From Lactarius indigo (taxonomy: Eukaryota > Basidiomycota > Agaricomycetes > Russulales > Russulaceae), in NCBI GenBank assembly GCA_025766275.1, contig JAFKAC010000008.1, forward strand, positions 1,364,001 to 1,428,000: a stretch of 64,000 nt of DNA, written 5' to 3'. The position numbers and the translations under genes were made by a program. Positions 1-13,351 of the stretch are shown here, piece by piece (the first letter of the stretch is position 1; the number at the start of each line of letters is the position of its first letter). The notes below the pieces were generated by a model, which was not told the DNA's origin, did not search any database, and saw nothing but the letters and a program-made list of their open reading frames with translations.

Positions 1-1013
1 GTCAATAAGCTTATTACGGTGCGGGCGTTGCGTACTAGGTACGTCGAACGAGGGTTAACAACTGGATTGCTCCCGACCATTTCCAGATACAGTCCAGAAG
101 TTGGGGATTTGGTGATCGGTCGAATAACAGAGGTGCGAATTTCATTTCCCGCTTACGCACAAACAAGCATAATGGAGAAGAAAAGGTGCAACCTCGAAGG
201 TGGAAGGTGGATGCGAATGCTCGGCAAGATGCCGTTCTCATGCTCTCATCGGTTAATCTTCCAGGTGGTGTCCAGGTACTGTAGATCACCCAAAAATCTA
301 ACCGTGCTACTGTAAACTGACTTTTCCCGGGTCTGTGCGGGTTCAAGCGCCGCAAGCTGGAGAGCGACGAGCTCCAAATGCGAAATTTTTTTGAAGAGGG
401 CGACCTACTCGTGGCGGAAGTTCAAGCATTTTTTGCTGACGGTGCCATGTCTCTGCATACACGGTCACTCAAGTATGGCAAGGTGCGTTTCAAAAACTTG
501 AAACACGGCCATCTTTGACAGCGCCTACTGTCACAATCTTTAGCTCAAAAACGGGCAGCTCGTTTCTGTCCCCCCCATTCTCATTCGCAGGCTAAAATCT
601 CATTTTTGTTCGTTACCTTCTGGCGTAGACTTGATACTGGGCCTGAACGGGTACATCTGGATAAGTAAGCATGTCCGAGATAACGAGAAGGAAGGGCACG
701 AAGGGTTTGATGCTGAGGCGGTCTACTCCAATCAGAATGACGTATGTTTCTATTGCAACTCGTGTTCCTTAGTCAACGATCTAATTCTTGACAGGATATC
801 GATGATGCGACAAGGACTGCGATCGCCCGAGTCTCCAACATTATACGGGTTCTAGCATCTCGGTCGGTTCCAATCACGGACTCGATTGTATTAGAAGCCT
901 ACGAATGGGCAGTTGAGCAAGATGTGGACGTCAAGGACTTACTCCTAGAGGATGTGGCTGATGCCTTAGTTGCCGCAGTAACCACTAAAGAAGAGCCCTC
1001 CGAACAATGGTAG
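1..1013 (+). CDS. RRP4: Exosome complex component RRP4 (5' end missing)
   Basis: This is the non-catalytic cap subunit of the RNA exosome, which binds RNA and guides it into the 3'-5' degradation complex in nucleus and cytoplasm. Spliced by eye, the exons read [16 protein letters not shown], then [77 protein letters not shown] and a C-terminal KH-like part starting [11 protein letters not shown]. This is the S1 domain followed by the KH domain of RRP4/EXOSC2. At least five short introns with GT and AG ends lie at about 54-86, 132-185, 265-347, 484-541 and 740-794. The stop is TAG at 1011-1013. The start codon lies upstream of the window. The gene converges on the next one, with stops about 53 bp apart. 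Confidence 0.93.
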
Positions 1014-1066
1014 TACAGTATTGCATTTGCGACTAGTGTGACAAATTCAATACAGGAACGCGCGGG

Positions 1067-1609
1067 CTAGTCATCTTCGTCCTCATAACTCGTTTCCCCC
1101 TCTCGTTCCTCTGGCATCTCGTCATCGTCGTTTTCATCATTTTCATTTTCATTCTCGTCGTCAGCGTCCCCTTCTTCTGCTGCTTCCGGTTGTTGCGAGG
1201 CCGGCTGATATTGATTTGTGGTGGCACCACTGGCCATTTTCCGGGCGTGGGCAGCTTTCTCTGCCTCCTCCTTTTCTTTATCGACAGGTAGTAAAATATC
1301 GAGCGCGAGATCCTTCCATCGTAACGTTCCGTTGACCCCCCCTCCGGCGTAACCCATATCTTCAAACAGAGCACGTGAGGTTGGGTCGTAAGGCACGCGT
1401 GGACGAGCGGCTGGATGCTTGATATTTGTCGGATTCCCATAAGGATAGGATGGGTGAATGTGGGAAGGCAGTACTTGATGGGCAGTGCTTCAGCGACCAA
1501 GATCGTGACAGATGAGACTGTACAAACTATCCGAGTCGTCCGGGTTTGGTGGGACCATATGTGCTGGGATATCCATTTCTGGGGTACTCGCCTTCAGTGA
1601 GGAGGTCAT
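1067..1609 (-). CDS. Small acidic-tailed protein, possibly APC13-like
   Basis: A small two-exon gene on the minus strand. ATG at 1609 opens exon 1 (starts MTSSLKASTPEMDIP). A 54-bp intron at 1474-1527 with GT/AG ends removes an in-frame TGA and joins in phase to LPSHIHPSYPYGNPTNIKH. The middle, PYDPTSRALFEDMGY then LRWKDLALDILLPVDKEKEE, is followed by an acidic tail rich in D and E ending at 1067. The W-K-D-L-A-L segment after a P-Y-D motif recalls the short anaphase-promoting-complex subunit APC13 (W-T-D-L-A-L in animals). That match is from memory and short, so the function is tentative; it could be another small acidic nuclear protein. Reading both exons as one frame is well supported. Confidence 0.5.
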
Positions 1610-2253
1610 AGGGCCTCGCCCAACGAAGACGGACCACTGTCAGACAAATTTCCCTTCAGGTGCTCCGGGGTTCCGATCGTGTCTAACACCTTCAGGTCAT
1701 TCTCGGTCATGTGTAGGTAGCAGAAAGTCAAATCCTAGCAAGTATGCTCAATGGTGGGAAATACATCACATAAGAAGGGGGTGCGCACAGTCATATTGGA
1801 AACAGTGCCCGCCGAACCGGTACTGCAAATTCCTACTGCTGTATCTTGTTGGGAGCGGTCAGCTTCAGCGGCGGTTCAGTAAAGTCCAACTTCCGACGTG
1901 CCGCCGTATGGTTACGTCCAATCAGGACACGTTCGTCAAATCGGCCCGCGTCTTGCCGAACCGACAGCGACATTACGAGATTGGCCTTTTACGGTACCCG
2001 CCCTCGTCTTCTAGGCTTGGCCAGTGCTTGGCCATACTATCCTGTGTCTGGTCATTCTTCTTGTCCGCTGGAGGAGTGCCTGAATACCAATACGTACGGT
2101 GTTCCCATAGCTAATTAACTCTCACCTGACTTACGTGTGTGCGGCAGACCATTTTCGGAGGGTGCAATCAAGCCAACACAATTGGGGCAGTTCCTCCTCT
2201 CAGTAAGAAACAGGCCCCGGACTCTGGACTCTTTGCTTTTGCAACCGGTCGGT
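1610..2253. other. Divergent intergenic region
   Basis: About 640 bp between the minus-strand start at 1609 and the plus-strand start at 2254. Open frames exist here but no homology or splice-consistent exon is recognised. It is most likely the shared promoter region of the two divergent genes. No motif stands out clearly. Confidence 0.4.
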
Positions 2254-5200
2254 ATGGAAGACGTTACCATCTACACAGCCTCAAGCGTTCCTGGCGCTGC
2301 CTCCCATCCCACCCTCAACTGTTTGCAATGGACTGGGGACGGTCAATTACTGTTCTCGACAAAGTCCTCCGTATATATATTGGTCAGTCTACCCTTCCGA
2401 TAATCCTCGCCGTCGATGCTTGGAGTGACAATGATATTAAGACACCTGATCTGGGGCTAACCTATCGCGGTCCTTCTGCTGTTGGGGCATCAACGCATAC
2501 AGACGGCTCCCCGCATGAAAACCCGTGCGGGTGGTCTAAGACTGTCCTGGAACTCGATAAGCGATCGTTTTATCATTGGCCAGGCGATTCACAGGGTAAG
2601 AAGTGTCCCTGATATGAGGAAATGCGGTGATTAAGCAAAGCCCAGACTGGGACAGTCTGGTGACAGGGTCTTTGGATGTATCAATCAAATCCGTCGTCGT
2701 GTCTCCCAGCTTCCTATCTACAGGCGCAGGGTAATGAGTGCATGCTAGACTCCTTTCACAAGCTCATCATATAGGTCAAAGTTGTGTTCTAGTGGTCGTC
2801 AGCACAAACTTAGAATTGTCATTGTGGTGTTCCGTCAAAAATGAACCGGTGGGACTGTGGACCAAGGTATTCCCATTTTTTCGCAGACAGAGTGTAATTG
2901 ACGCACTTGCTAGCTCCAAGATGCCACGCCTTTTCTGCGGTCATTAGCAGCCGTTCATAGGGCTTCTCCTCACGAACAAACCCTCTGGGCACAGGTTCTC
3001 TGTACGCAAGTCAAATTAGATTCCTGTTGTAACAGTCTTCATATCCTTGCTAGGTTCCTCCTGGTCGACGCAACCGGACTTTGGCGCTTCTTCTGCCTAC
3101 GTCGGCGATAGCTCTCTCTTAGCAGTTGGGAACAAGGCCGGTTCCATTCTTCTTCTAAGGTGAGCACGATTATGGACATGGCCGCCCTCCCAGGAAATTT
3201 TGTGACGCCACATAGCTTTAATAAGGAGCAAGGTACTAGTCAGCATCTCGAACACATCCAAACAGTCGATGTTAGCGAACAATGGGTCACTCACCTGGTA
3301 TGGCTTCCATGGAACAGGGAAGCGATAGACGAGTGTGAGCGGCAGTGACGGCAGAAAATTGCTGTCTATTAATTAACCATCACTCCTTCTGGCAGGTACA
3401 GCTCTACTCGTTTATTGTACTACAAGTGGTGCCGTAGGGCTTATCAAAGTCTCGAGAACATGGCGTACAAGAGCAGGGCCCTGTACGTCAGCACTGGCGA
3501 CGCGTACAGATCATCTGGAATTGTCAATATGTGAGGCCGACGGCCGCACTATCATGGGTCTCACTTTTATCGAACCTCGGAATACGAAAGTACGCCTGAA
3601 TAAGAATCACCGGAATCGAATCCCTGAAAACGACCCAGCCCATCGTGGTCCTTCTCAGACCCGGCATCGTTCAGTTATGGACTGAACAAAACGACCGAGG
3701 CGCATGGTCGGGGCTCCGTTCCTTTCAGCTTCGCAGGCAGGCCATCTTAAATGGTTCTTCGATGGTTTATCCTCCATCTGGTCTTATTTATCTTCCCGAG
3801 CGTGACGCCGTCGTCTTGTCTCTGTTTGATGGGAGCTTCCACGTTATTTACGACGTTTCTTTTTCTCCGACTGTCACGCCACCCACCGAAGCCACAGAAC
3901 AAGACAAACTCACATCGAGCTATCTATCGTCGATGTCACGGAAGGTATTTGTGCATGTAGAGGGAGGTGCAGTACCTCACGTAGAAATGAACCGGATTAG
4001 CGGCATGGTGTCTTTTGCCGGCTTTCCCATAGTCTGTTGGGCGCATGAGTGAGTCTTACCCGTGTTGTTGTGTCAGGTCACTCGTTCTTATTACCCTTGC
4101 GCTGCAGGAGGTCTGTGTCTTCGGATTTTAGTTACAAGCACGAGGCCAGGCATAGCACTACTCTGGTTGTGACCAGGATGTACACTGAAGACGGTGACAA
4201 CGCTATCCTGAAGATGCTCACGGAGGCCGTCTCAACGACGAAAGCAGGCACGTCGTTTGCTACAACATATAGCCGCTCACTCTGATGAAAGCTGCTACGA
4301 CAGCTCCCGGGACAGCACCAGCCCATATTCTTCGCCCTCTGCTATTTCGTCTCAGCCAGGGTGGTGTCCTCACACGGCTTCATCCCCGCTTGCTTCAGGC
4401 GTTGCACCGTCCTGTAACAGACGACTGTCTGGAACTTACTATGTCTCCCCAAATCGGTGACCCCTCCGGTCCAGCCTACTTAGAGTTCAGCGAGGGCATC
4501 ACGCGTCAGCTATTCGGGAGCGACACTCTACTCCAGCTTCGCCTGATGCTAGCTATCGCAAACTTCTGTTGGGTAAGATTTTTCGTATTCCCCCCTACCG
4601 CTGTCCCTACCGATCGTCTACGTCGTGCAGGAGTTAGCACCAAGTCCAGAAATGCGAGGCGAGTACGGAGAAGTCACGCGATACCTGTTCGCCATCATTT
4701 CTCATCGCGTTTTGAGAGCTTTTGTCCGACAGATTGATTGTGTGGTGCACCTCCTCACGAGTAAGCCGCCAGTTTATCGGTCTCTTCGCGTGCCAGTGTC
4801 ACATCGACCCTATCTAGGAGGCGACCTATTATTCGTACTGAGGGTCGTGATTCAGTGCATGTTACCAGGTACACCCCGAGAGCTGTCGGCTGAGGCGCAA
4901 ATGTTGGCCGATAAAGTAACTTCGTCCTTTCCCACACCTGAGGGAGCACCGGGGGGGTTGCTGGAGCAATGTCCTGCTTGCGGTGTAGAAATTCCTCTAG
5001 CAGATACAGCTTCTGCCGTATGTTCGAATGGACATCGCTGGTGTAAGGCACTCATATCGTTCGATGTGTGCCCTCTTGTACTAATTGCACATCTCTTGGC
5101 TGCGTCAGCTCGTTGCTCCGTCACTTCATTCATTCTGGCGGGAACCATGGTACGCACCTGCCTTGGCTGCGCGCGAAAGGCCTTCCTTCCTGCCGCGCGA

Positions 5201-5392
5201 TCTCTACACCAACCGGAAAAAGGGCGGGATGTAATAACAGGCGTGGGAGCAACGACGGAAGGTACGGCCGAAGACCCAACCATGACCGAGGAAATGGACA
5301 TCGAGCACAGGCCCGGCTGGCTTGCACAGGAACTTCTAAGAGCCGTGCGTCGATGTCTCTTCTGCGGAAATAACTTCGCCACTCTCATATAG
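2254..5392 (+). CDS. TFIIIC 90-kDa subunit-like (GTF3C4 family)
   Basis: A subunit of the RNA polymerase III initiation factor TFIIIC. The proposed start at 2254 gives MEDVTIYTASSVPG, then LQWTGDGQLLFSTKSSVYIL, typical of the N-terminal WD40-like delta domain. A phase-0 intron joins ...VYIL to TPDLGL. The C-terminus holds the family zinc finger: CPACGVEIP, then CSNGHRW, RCSVTSFILAG and VRTCLGCARK. A 66-bp intron (5043-5108) must be removed to give GHRWSRCSVTSF, the conserved spacing; without it a 22-residue insertion disrupts the finger. The gene ends with CLFCGNNFATLI and TAG at 5392. Many exons lie in between (for example 3645-4030, LRPGIVQLWTEQND) and their borders were not all resolved. 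Identification rests on the zinc finger and the N-terminal motif. Confidence 0.82.
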
Positions 5393-6888
5393 GGTGTTCC
5401 GACGGAAAACATGTCCTCGTTAAATTTATATGTTGAGATGGTGATGACCACCAACTACAACGAACCGCAACGAGCGACCTCCTCGCTTGTACTTTCTCTA
5501 TTAGTTACTGCTGCGGTGCCTCGTACAGTATCACCTAACAATGGTCCATTATACGTTGCCAAATTGTGCTTCACGGACAGCAACATGCCGTTCTTGGTGC
5601 GGATACGTATTGCATATACGTAATGGCCCTTGTTGAAATACATTCGGCCTGGCCTACACAATGGTGAAAGTCCACTGCCACTTTTGATCGCAAATGCTTT
5701 TTGCGGCCTCCGTCTTCCTAAAAACACACCACGTGAAAAATCAATTGGAAGGATTCATGCTTTTCCACCTGGAGTTGGGTGAAACATCATCAAGGTTTGA
5801 TTAATGATCCTGGGGAATCCTTACCATGCTTCGCTGAAGATTGATGGCGCGCTTGGCCTTGTCCTGTCCACGGGTTGTCGGTGAGGGGATAACCGACGAC
5901 AAGATTCCGCGGCTGCAGCATGTGCCACATAAAAAAAACCCTCCCGATGCATCGCATGGTACCCGATGTCGGAAGGTTTGTCTCGCGTCACACATCAGTT
6001 CAGCCGAATGACGGAGAGTCACAAAAATGAAGCAGTGCCATCATATCGAATATAGAAAATAGACAAGGGGTAGTAATTATGTTACCATCGTAGATCTGCA
6101 GGCGCTGAATGCTCTCCAATACAGCATGTGCGTGACTCTAAGTCCTATGAAGTATGGAGGTGAAAAAAGCACATGTAGGGACAGAATAAATTCATCGAGG
6201 CACGTCTGCCCCATCTGGAGTTAGAGTTGTCAGGAACGACATCATATGGAGCCATACTACTGTGGATCCGGAAACTTTTCATCGTATATTCCTTTTGTAC
6301 TATTGTACAGTATCCGCAAGGGCCAAGCTCGAGTCTTTCTGAGGAAACCCCGAGCTGCTCTCTCACACTCCGCCCAGGTGCCAACATTGCGGCGCGTGAC
6401 AACAAAGCATGGGCTGGTCACTGGTGCGACAGTCGCTGATAGTGTTGGGATAGCCCACCTTTTTGACATCACATCAAAAGAATTGAAGCTTGGTCGATAC
6501 TTCGTAAGAGGACATTTGTTTTAAATTATTAACGGTGTTATGGGTCTTGCCACTAGTGGGAGCATTGCACTCAAAGGTGGACTCAAGAGCGACTTGGAAC
6601 AAATAAATAAATATTAAAAATTCTCGCGACAAAGATAACAATGGTCAGTTAAGTAAGGGGATTTTTCCTTGACAAGCACTTGTATAATTATTGAGTAATT
6701 AGTCAGCCACGGAGCCACCGGCTTGTGGGGGAACGTCGCCAACGCGGCACTGCACTCGCTTTCGTACCACAACAGCAAACACCCAAATCCTCGCCACGAA
6801 GTGACGTTCGTCCTTACGCGCTCAAACAAGCACGCGAAGAGTTGACTTTGGAGTTTACCCCAAGCCTTCTTGTTGCAGCCCCTCCAAC
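5393..6888. other. Region without a confident gene; possible small minus-strand gene
   Basis: No recognisable family. On the minus strand two stretches could be exons: about 5828-6020 (ending near RGQDKAKRAINLQRSM) and 5455-5718, joined by a GT-AG interval whose donor reads GTAAGG and whose acceptor is preceded by a T-run. A third open stretch at 6257-6472 begins MMSKRWAIPTLSATVAP. None matches a family I know, and splicing could not be settled. The end next to 6889 is probably the promoter of the following gene. Confidence 0.25.
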
Positions 6889-9800
6889 ATGAGTCAGCCC
6901 ACTATGACGGACGGTGCCCCGAATACTGGACTTGAAAACGGCTCCATACCAAGACCGGTATCTGAAACCGATGCAGATCAAGACACTTGCAGAATCTGCA
7001 GTGCACCTGGGGAGCCGGATCAGCCACTTTTCCACCCCTGTAAATGCTCGGGGACGATCCGCTATATCCACCAAGACTGGTGTGTTCACCATCCTTTCAA
7101 CTTCCCAACACAATACTGATGCGTCGTCAGCTTGACGACGTGGCTCTCACATAGCAAGAAGAAGACTTGCGACGTGTGTAAATATCCGTACTCGTTCACC
7201 AAAGGTGAAGCATCATTCGTCTTCAGCTCGTAGACGCCCTGACACTTTTAACAGTTTATGCGGACGACATGCCCGGGCAGCTTCCTGTGGTTCTCCTTCT
7301 ACGCAAATTTGCACAACAAGTGGCTTTTGCAATTCTCTTTTGCATTCGCGCTGTCATTGTGTCCTTTGTGTGGCTTGCCGTCTTGCCGTGGGTTACGGTC
7401 TGGACTTGGAGAATGTACTTTGCCATGGGAAATTCTACGTATGTGATCATGACCGGGAATATCTACCTCTTGCTAACCAATTCCATAGTGCTTGGTGGAT
7501 AAGTGCTCGCCCACGCTCGTCGCTGTCGTCATCGTCGTCGTTCTTCTCTTACAATCTCACCATTCGTTCTCAAGCTAATGCAACTGCAACCAATGCAACC
7601 CTTCCCCGCCCCGCTAATGACTCCGATGCCCCTTCGCTCAACGCACTTTTGCACATCCTCTACTTCGCACCGTTTCTGCAGATATATTCACAGGCCAGAT
7701 TATTGCGACCCTCATTGTCCTTGTTTTCATTGCCGTCTTTCTTCTCCGTGAATGGATATCTCAAAACGCTCGCCCTGGTATCTTCGAAGAAGGTGATCCC
7801 GCAATTGCTGTAGAGCGCGAAGCAGAACAAGAACGCGAACGGGAGCGTGAAAGGCAGCAGCAGCGTCTGCGCGAGCAGGCTAGAGTTGCGATGGAGCGCG
7901 ATATTCAGTTGCGTAGGCGCCAGCAAGTTGATGCCGAACGTATGCGACGAGCGAAGGAAGACAATTCGTTTCCATCGGACCCGAGTCGGAGGCATCCAGA
8001 TCGACCAATCAAAGATTTACCCTCGCGACCTCCATCCCGACGAGCACAGGAACTGCGATCTGTACAACGCCCTCAGACTGTTCAACTAGATCGGGCCGCA
8101 TCCCCCAGCGCTGCCAGACCGACCAATGGAGTCATCGAAAGCTCCAAGGACGATTGGGACCACCCAACTTACGTACAAGCAAGACAAGAACGGCTTTTGG
8201 CAGCTGAGAAACGCCGGCCGTTTTCTATTGCAAACGATTCTCCTGGAGAAACACAAGGACCGGACTCACAGGCTGACGATACTTGGCTATCGTCCCGAGC
8301 CAGGGCTCTTGACAATGACTCTTTTGTCGGGGGCAAAGGCAAGGCCAAGGCGACCGACTCAGAAGATGCGATTCATCAAGGTACTTCCACCATCATCGAC
8401 TAGCAATACTTCAAGCATCCTAGCTGCTCTGAGGCAGAAGCGTGTTGATTGGGTATCCCCGGTGCAGAATCTTGGACCCTTTATGACTTCGAGCGTTTTG
8501 AGATGACCAGATTCAACATTGATCTCATGTTTTCGCCGTATGGCGTAGTGACAGAAGGGGATCCTTGGCAGCTCATCATTCAATCTGAAATCGACTGCAA
8601 CGTGGCTCGGGATAGGCCGACGTCATACGCCCGCACGGCTTCCGTTCACTCACAGGATTACCGCCCCAGATGATTGGACAGAATGTTTGGGGTATGCTAC
8701 AGATGACACCTGGAGATGGCGAGCAAGGCGCCGTGTGCTTTGGGAACGCTTGCGCGAGGAGGCAGAGCGGGATGGCCTCGGCTTACTGCAACTTCCGCGT
8801 GAGTTGTCCAGCATATCGCTTGAAGACCTCTACGAAGGACACGACCGAGATGGCATTTGGACTCCACCCCCTGCGCCAAGGCTGATAAGCCGTTTACCGG
8901 CACTGAACACATTGCCCCCAACGCCGTCTGGTCCCAGCGATACGGACGATGGACTATCGTTACTCTCAGCTCACAAGCGATTACGAGCTGATGGTTCGAG
9001 GTCGGAGCGTTCCTTTACAATAAGCGCTATGCCGACCGCTTCTCTACATGAAGATGATGGGTCCTCGCGTCGTGTGCGCCAACGGACAAGGTCACAGGCA
9101 GATGCAAAGTCTTTCTCATTCCCCCCCGCGGGTGAAGTCGGGGATAACCACGTATTTTCGTACACCCCTCCGAGACCCCTCCCCTTCCCCATAACCCCTG
9201 CAATGTCTACCCAGTTCCCTTCACAAGTCCCATCTTCGCAATCCGCTGAGCCCCCGTCTTCTCATTACAGCGCACCTTTGTCACCATCTACCCTTCCAAA
9301 CACGCGTCCCGCATCTCCAATTTCCAGCTACTCTCCCTGCAATTTCCGTACCCCGGCGACCGCCAATGCCGAACACGACAATACCAACGCCGACGTCGAG
9401 CCAGCCTTCTATTCTTCTTCGTACTGTGGATTGCACACCGCCCGCGTCGCCAAACCTTGCAACCTACCAACCTCCCGAAGAGTTTCAGGAAGGTTCAGTA
9501 CGAGGGGGATACTTCGACGATTTTGAGCAAGTCGAGGAGGAGGTAGGTCGCGACAGTGAGGAGGTGGACCCTCGAAAATTTGAGCGAGATATGGCACAAT
9601 TTTTCAAGGACGAGCCCCCCGTGGCACAGCCACCAGATAAAGAAATAGGTCCCGGCGCTGAAGAGGAGGAAGAGGAAGGTGACCTCCCCGGACTGTTAGT
9701 AGATTCCGACGAGGACGGCGAGGAGGATGCCAGAGAGCCACAGGTTGCCGCGCAACGTGGACCAAGACGCGTAGCGTGGGGTCCCGAATGGGGTGATGCA

Positions 9801-12800
9801 GGACGAGCAGACGTCGCAGACGGAGAGGGTGTGGCTGCCGAAGCTGATGAAGATGGCGAAGACGCCGAGGGTGAAGACGCAGACGATGCGGCCTTGGCAG
9901 CGCAGCTTGCTGATGAAGACATAGCTGTCGAGGATGATATGGAAGGCGCTCTTGAAGGTAAGTAAATTACTCCTAGTATGCGCAATGGGGTTGCTAACCT
10001 ACTTTTTCTAGCTATCGGTATGAGAGGTCCACTGTACGTCGTTGCGCAGAATGTATGACCTTTAATACCTGTGACGATGGATATACTCAAATTCGGCTTT
10101 GTAGGCAGCCTTGATGATCTTCGTGCTCGATACGGCTGTCGGCTTAGGCGTCTGGCTGCCTTTTACTTTCGGCAAGTCGACTGCCTTACTCTCTGTAGGT
10201 CTACTTCGTGGTCGCCATAGCCCAAGCTTATTTCTTCGTAGCTCGACCCAAGGCGCGCTCTCCAAGTGCTTCATTGGCCTATACGTGTCATACGTATCGT
10301 AACGGATCCTGTTGTCGACACCATCTTTTTCTTGATGAGTGTTCTGGTTCTTCCGTTCATTACTCGCCTGCTGGGCGGGTCACTCAGTGCTGTGCAATGG
10401 GCCCTTTCGGGTATTGTTCCAACTAATGCGCTCGAAAAGTCAACTCATTTTGCGCTTACTGTGGTATGTATTCCCTGGGCTGTTTTTGTTCTGCGGCTTT
10501 GCTGATCGTCTTATAGTGGAAGAGTATCGTAGATTTCCCTTGGGACAGAGTAAACGCTTACGTCATCTCACTCTCCTCCAAGCTGGTGTCTGGTCAACGC
10601 TCAGAGACTTCGTCCATCATTGATCGTATCCTAAAGTCTAATCATCCGGCTGTCAAAGCAGCAGAGCGTTATTTGGAAGTTTTGGGGAAGCAAGTCAGGA
10701 TAAGTTCATATCAAGTCGCAACCAGTTGGACGCGAATGGCCCTTGGGGATGGTACAGGAGAAAGGATGTTCGCTATTGTACTTGGCTATGCGGTCATTGG
10801 CCTATTGATCGCCTTTTACCTTAACGTCTTCACTGTTGGGACTGTCAAGAGTGCCGGAAGAGCAGTGAGGAGTGCCGTGCGGCAGCAGTTACTCGTAGTC
10901 AAGGTTGGTAAACTCGCAGAAATTCACTCTCATTGGCTGACGTCGTCCCCAGGTAGCGGCGTTCATCATCATCGAATTAGTCTTGTTCCCCCTTGGATGC
11001 GGTATCAACCTCGACTTATGTTCTATCTGGCTGTTCCCCGAAGCAAGTCTGCAGTCCCGAATTGCATTCTTTCAGTATGCGCCGTTGACTGCCACATTTT
11101 ATCATTGGGTTGTGGGCACAATGTTCATGTGAGTCGTTCTCCATCGCTTCACTTTTGTTGCTTCTGAGGTTCATTTGTACATGACAGGTACCAATTTGCG
11201 ATCTTATTAGCGAGCTGTCGTACCATCATGCGTCCCGGCGCTATGTGGTTCATCAAAGATCCCTCTGATCAGAATTTCCACCCAATTCGCGATATCCTTG
11301 AGCGCCCTGCTCTCGTACAGCTCCGCAAGCTTTCAGTCAGCGCGATCATGTACGGATTGGTTGTCGCCTGTGGTGTGGGGTCCATAGGGGGGCTTATGCG
11401 TTTTGGAAGGGCATAATATTACCTCTTCGCTGGAAACCCCGGTGCGCTCCCCCAAAACTTTTTGTCAACTGTGAAGGCTGACTTATCACGGATAACAGTG
11501 AACCGCTATCTGATGTTCCTATTGACCTCTTGTTCCTTCATGTTCTTTTGCCTTACACACTCCGCTTTTTCCGGCCTAGGAAGGTCGTCCGCAAAGTCTC
11601 AGTCAAAATATGGAAGTACCTTTGCGCTCAGCTTCGTCTCACGTCGTACATGTTCGGTGGCCGCCATCCGGACGAGGAGCGCGGAGTGTCCTACAGTAGT
11701 TGGTGGGCCCCAAGAAACTCTGGTGATAAAGTCGCAGAAGGCGCGCTACATTTTCATGGCAGTTACAGACGGGTCCCAACAGCGACAACGTCGCAGTTCC
11801 TCGAGATATGCGCGCTACTGCTAGGGTCGATGTCACTGGCATACCTGTGGACGACGAGGCCCAGAGGTTGATTATGGCGCAAGATGCCGAAGCGGAAAAG
11901 GCGAAGCGAAATCCAAAGGACGACTACACCGTTGTCTACATTCCTCCTCATTTCCAGTATCGTGTCGGTCTATTCATCTTCGCACTCTGGGTCGTCGGTT
12001 GTGTCTTTATAACTGCTGCCGTTTCGATGCCCATCCTGCTTGGTCGCGGCGTCTTCAACCTTTTCACCAGAAGGCAGATGCATGATGGGTACTCTTTCCT
12101 CGTGGGTGCCTATACGCTCTGGGGTTGTTGGGTAGTCGGTCACACCCTTGATCGCATGGAAAAGAGGCGCCAACGACGCGGCGCTGACGAGTCACGCGGA
12201 AACTGGCCGCTTTACTTTCTCAAACGAAGCATCCTCTGGCTGGCCAAGATATCTTACATCGTGTTCTTCGTCGGTATCGTCATCCCAGCCCTCGTTGGTC
12301 TCGTGGTGGAGTTGTACATGATCATGCCCATTCGTTTGTCGTTGAATCCCGACTTGGTTCCCAATATTCGTGCAGCAGACATGTGGGCGCTCGGTATCAT
12401 CTATGCTAAAATTATTCTTCATGCGCAGCGCTTGCGCCCGTTGAACCGTATTACGGCTGGTTTCAATCATGTGAGTCCCGATGTTACTCTCTTGTCACGT
12501 GGTTAAAGCTGTTTCTTTCGCAGATCAAAGTCCACGGGTGGACAAATCCCGAGCCCCTTAGTGCCACTGTTGAGTTTATTGCGCCGCTGCTCGTTGGCCT
12601 CAGTGGCATGCTAGCTCTTCCCCCTGTCATCGTCGTCCTCTTGCGGCATCTTATCCCTCTACGGATTGACCAACGCTTCATATGTAAGCCCTTTTATTTC
12701 ACTATCACTGTGCTAGTGGTCCTGATTGGTCGGACGCAGTCATGCATGTATACCCTGGTATATTTGCCGTCGCAGGCCTAATCCGCCTCGGTGTGACAGG

Positions 12801-12939
12801 TTCAAGAGCGCTCTCACGGTGGTCGCAGTCTATTCGTGACACTGAGTTCCTTGTCGAAATGCGCTTGCGCAACTATGAGCAAGAGAAGGAAGAGGAGAAA
12901 ATCGAGGAGAAGGAGAAGGGAGAACCGATGTTAATATAG
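6889..12939 (+). CDS. Doa10/MARCH6-type ER membrane E3 ubiquitin ligase
   Basis: A large multi-pass ER and nuclear-envelope ubiquitin ligase of ER-associated degradation. ATG at 6889 starts MSQPTMTDG. The RING-CH domain follows: [32 protein letters not shown]. After removing an intron at about 7080-7130 it continues [19 protein letters not shown], giving the C4HC3 pattern. Directly after come [18 protein letters not shown] and further hydrophobic segments, the first membrane pair. A serine/proline-rich and then very acidic loop (about 8880-9960) precedes a long C-terminal half with many hydrophobic segments (for example about 10115-10200, 10320-10420, 10765-10840, 11960-12040, 12240-12330, 12560-12650). 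The tail is charged ([15 protein letters not shown]) and stops at 12939. Many 50-60 bp introns are present. Domain order and size fit Doa10/SSM4. Confidence 0.88.
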
Positions 12940-13351
12940 TCGGTGTGGAGGGGCCGTGGGAGGACTCGCAACCAATTAGTTCACAGCATCCCAGACACGA
13001 TTGTCTGGCCTTAGGACTTAATAGTCTCGTCCATATATATACATTATTGTAGCACTTTTTATGTCACAAAGTACTGTCATTGCAACGCCTTTATAGATGC
13101 CTACATCAATACATCTGATTCAATGATTATTTTAACAGTGAAAAACCTGACCTCTCCGCTACATGCCCTGGGCAATACAAAATTGGGATTAACACCTAGA
13201 CAGGGAATCTTGAGGAATTGTAAGGATAGTACAGTTTCAGTTCATCTTTGGTCTGCCAGTGTGAGTGATAGGCAAAACAAACAAATGCTACAATCAATTT
13301 GTATATGTAGGTGACTACAACACCTCGTTTCTTACAGTCCTATAGACGAAC
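12940..13351. other. Intergenic, convergent 3' ends
   Basis: About 410 bp between two converging genes. AT-rich, with a TATATATA run near 13034. No coding or RNA feature recognised; probably both 3' untranslated regions. Confidence 0.5.

Noticed and set aside
1512..2118. Plus-strand frames upstream of the TFIIIC-like gene
   Set aside because: No motif, and they overlap the start of the minus-strand gene; not needed for the TFIIIC N-terminus, which starts convincingly at 2254.
4852..5454. 200-codon minus-strand frame opposite the TFIIIC-like gene
   Set aside because: Opposite-strand shadow of the zinc-finger exon; no homology.
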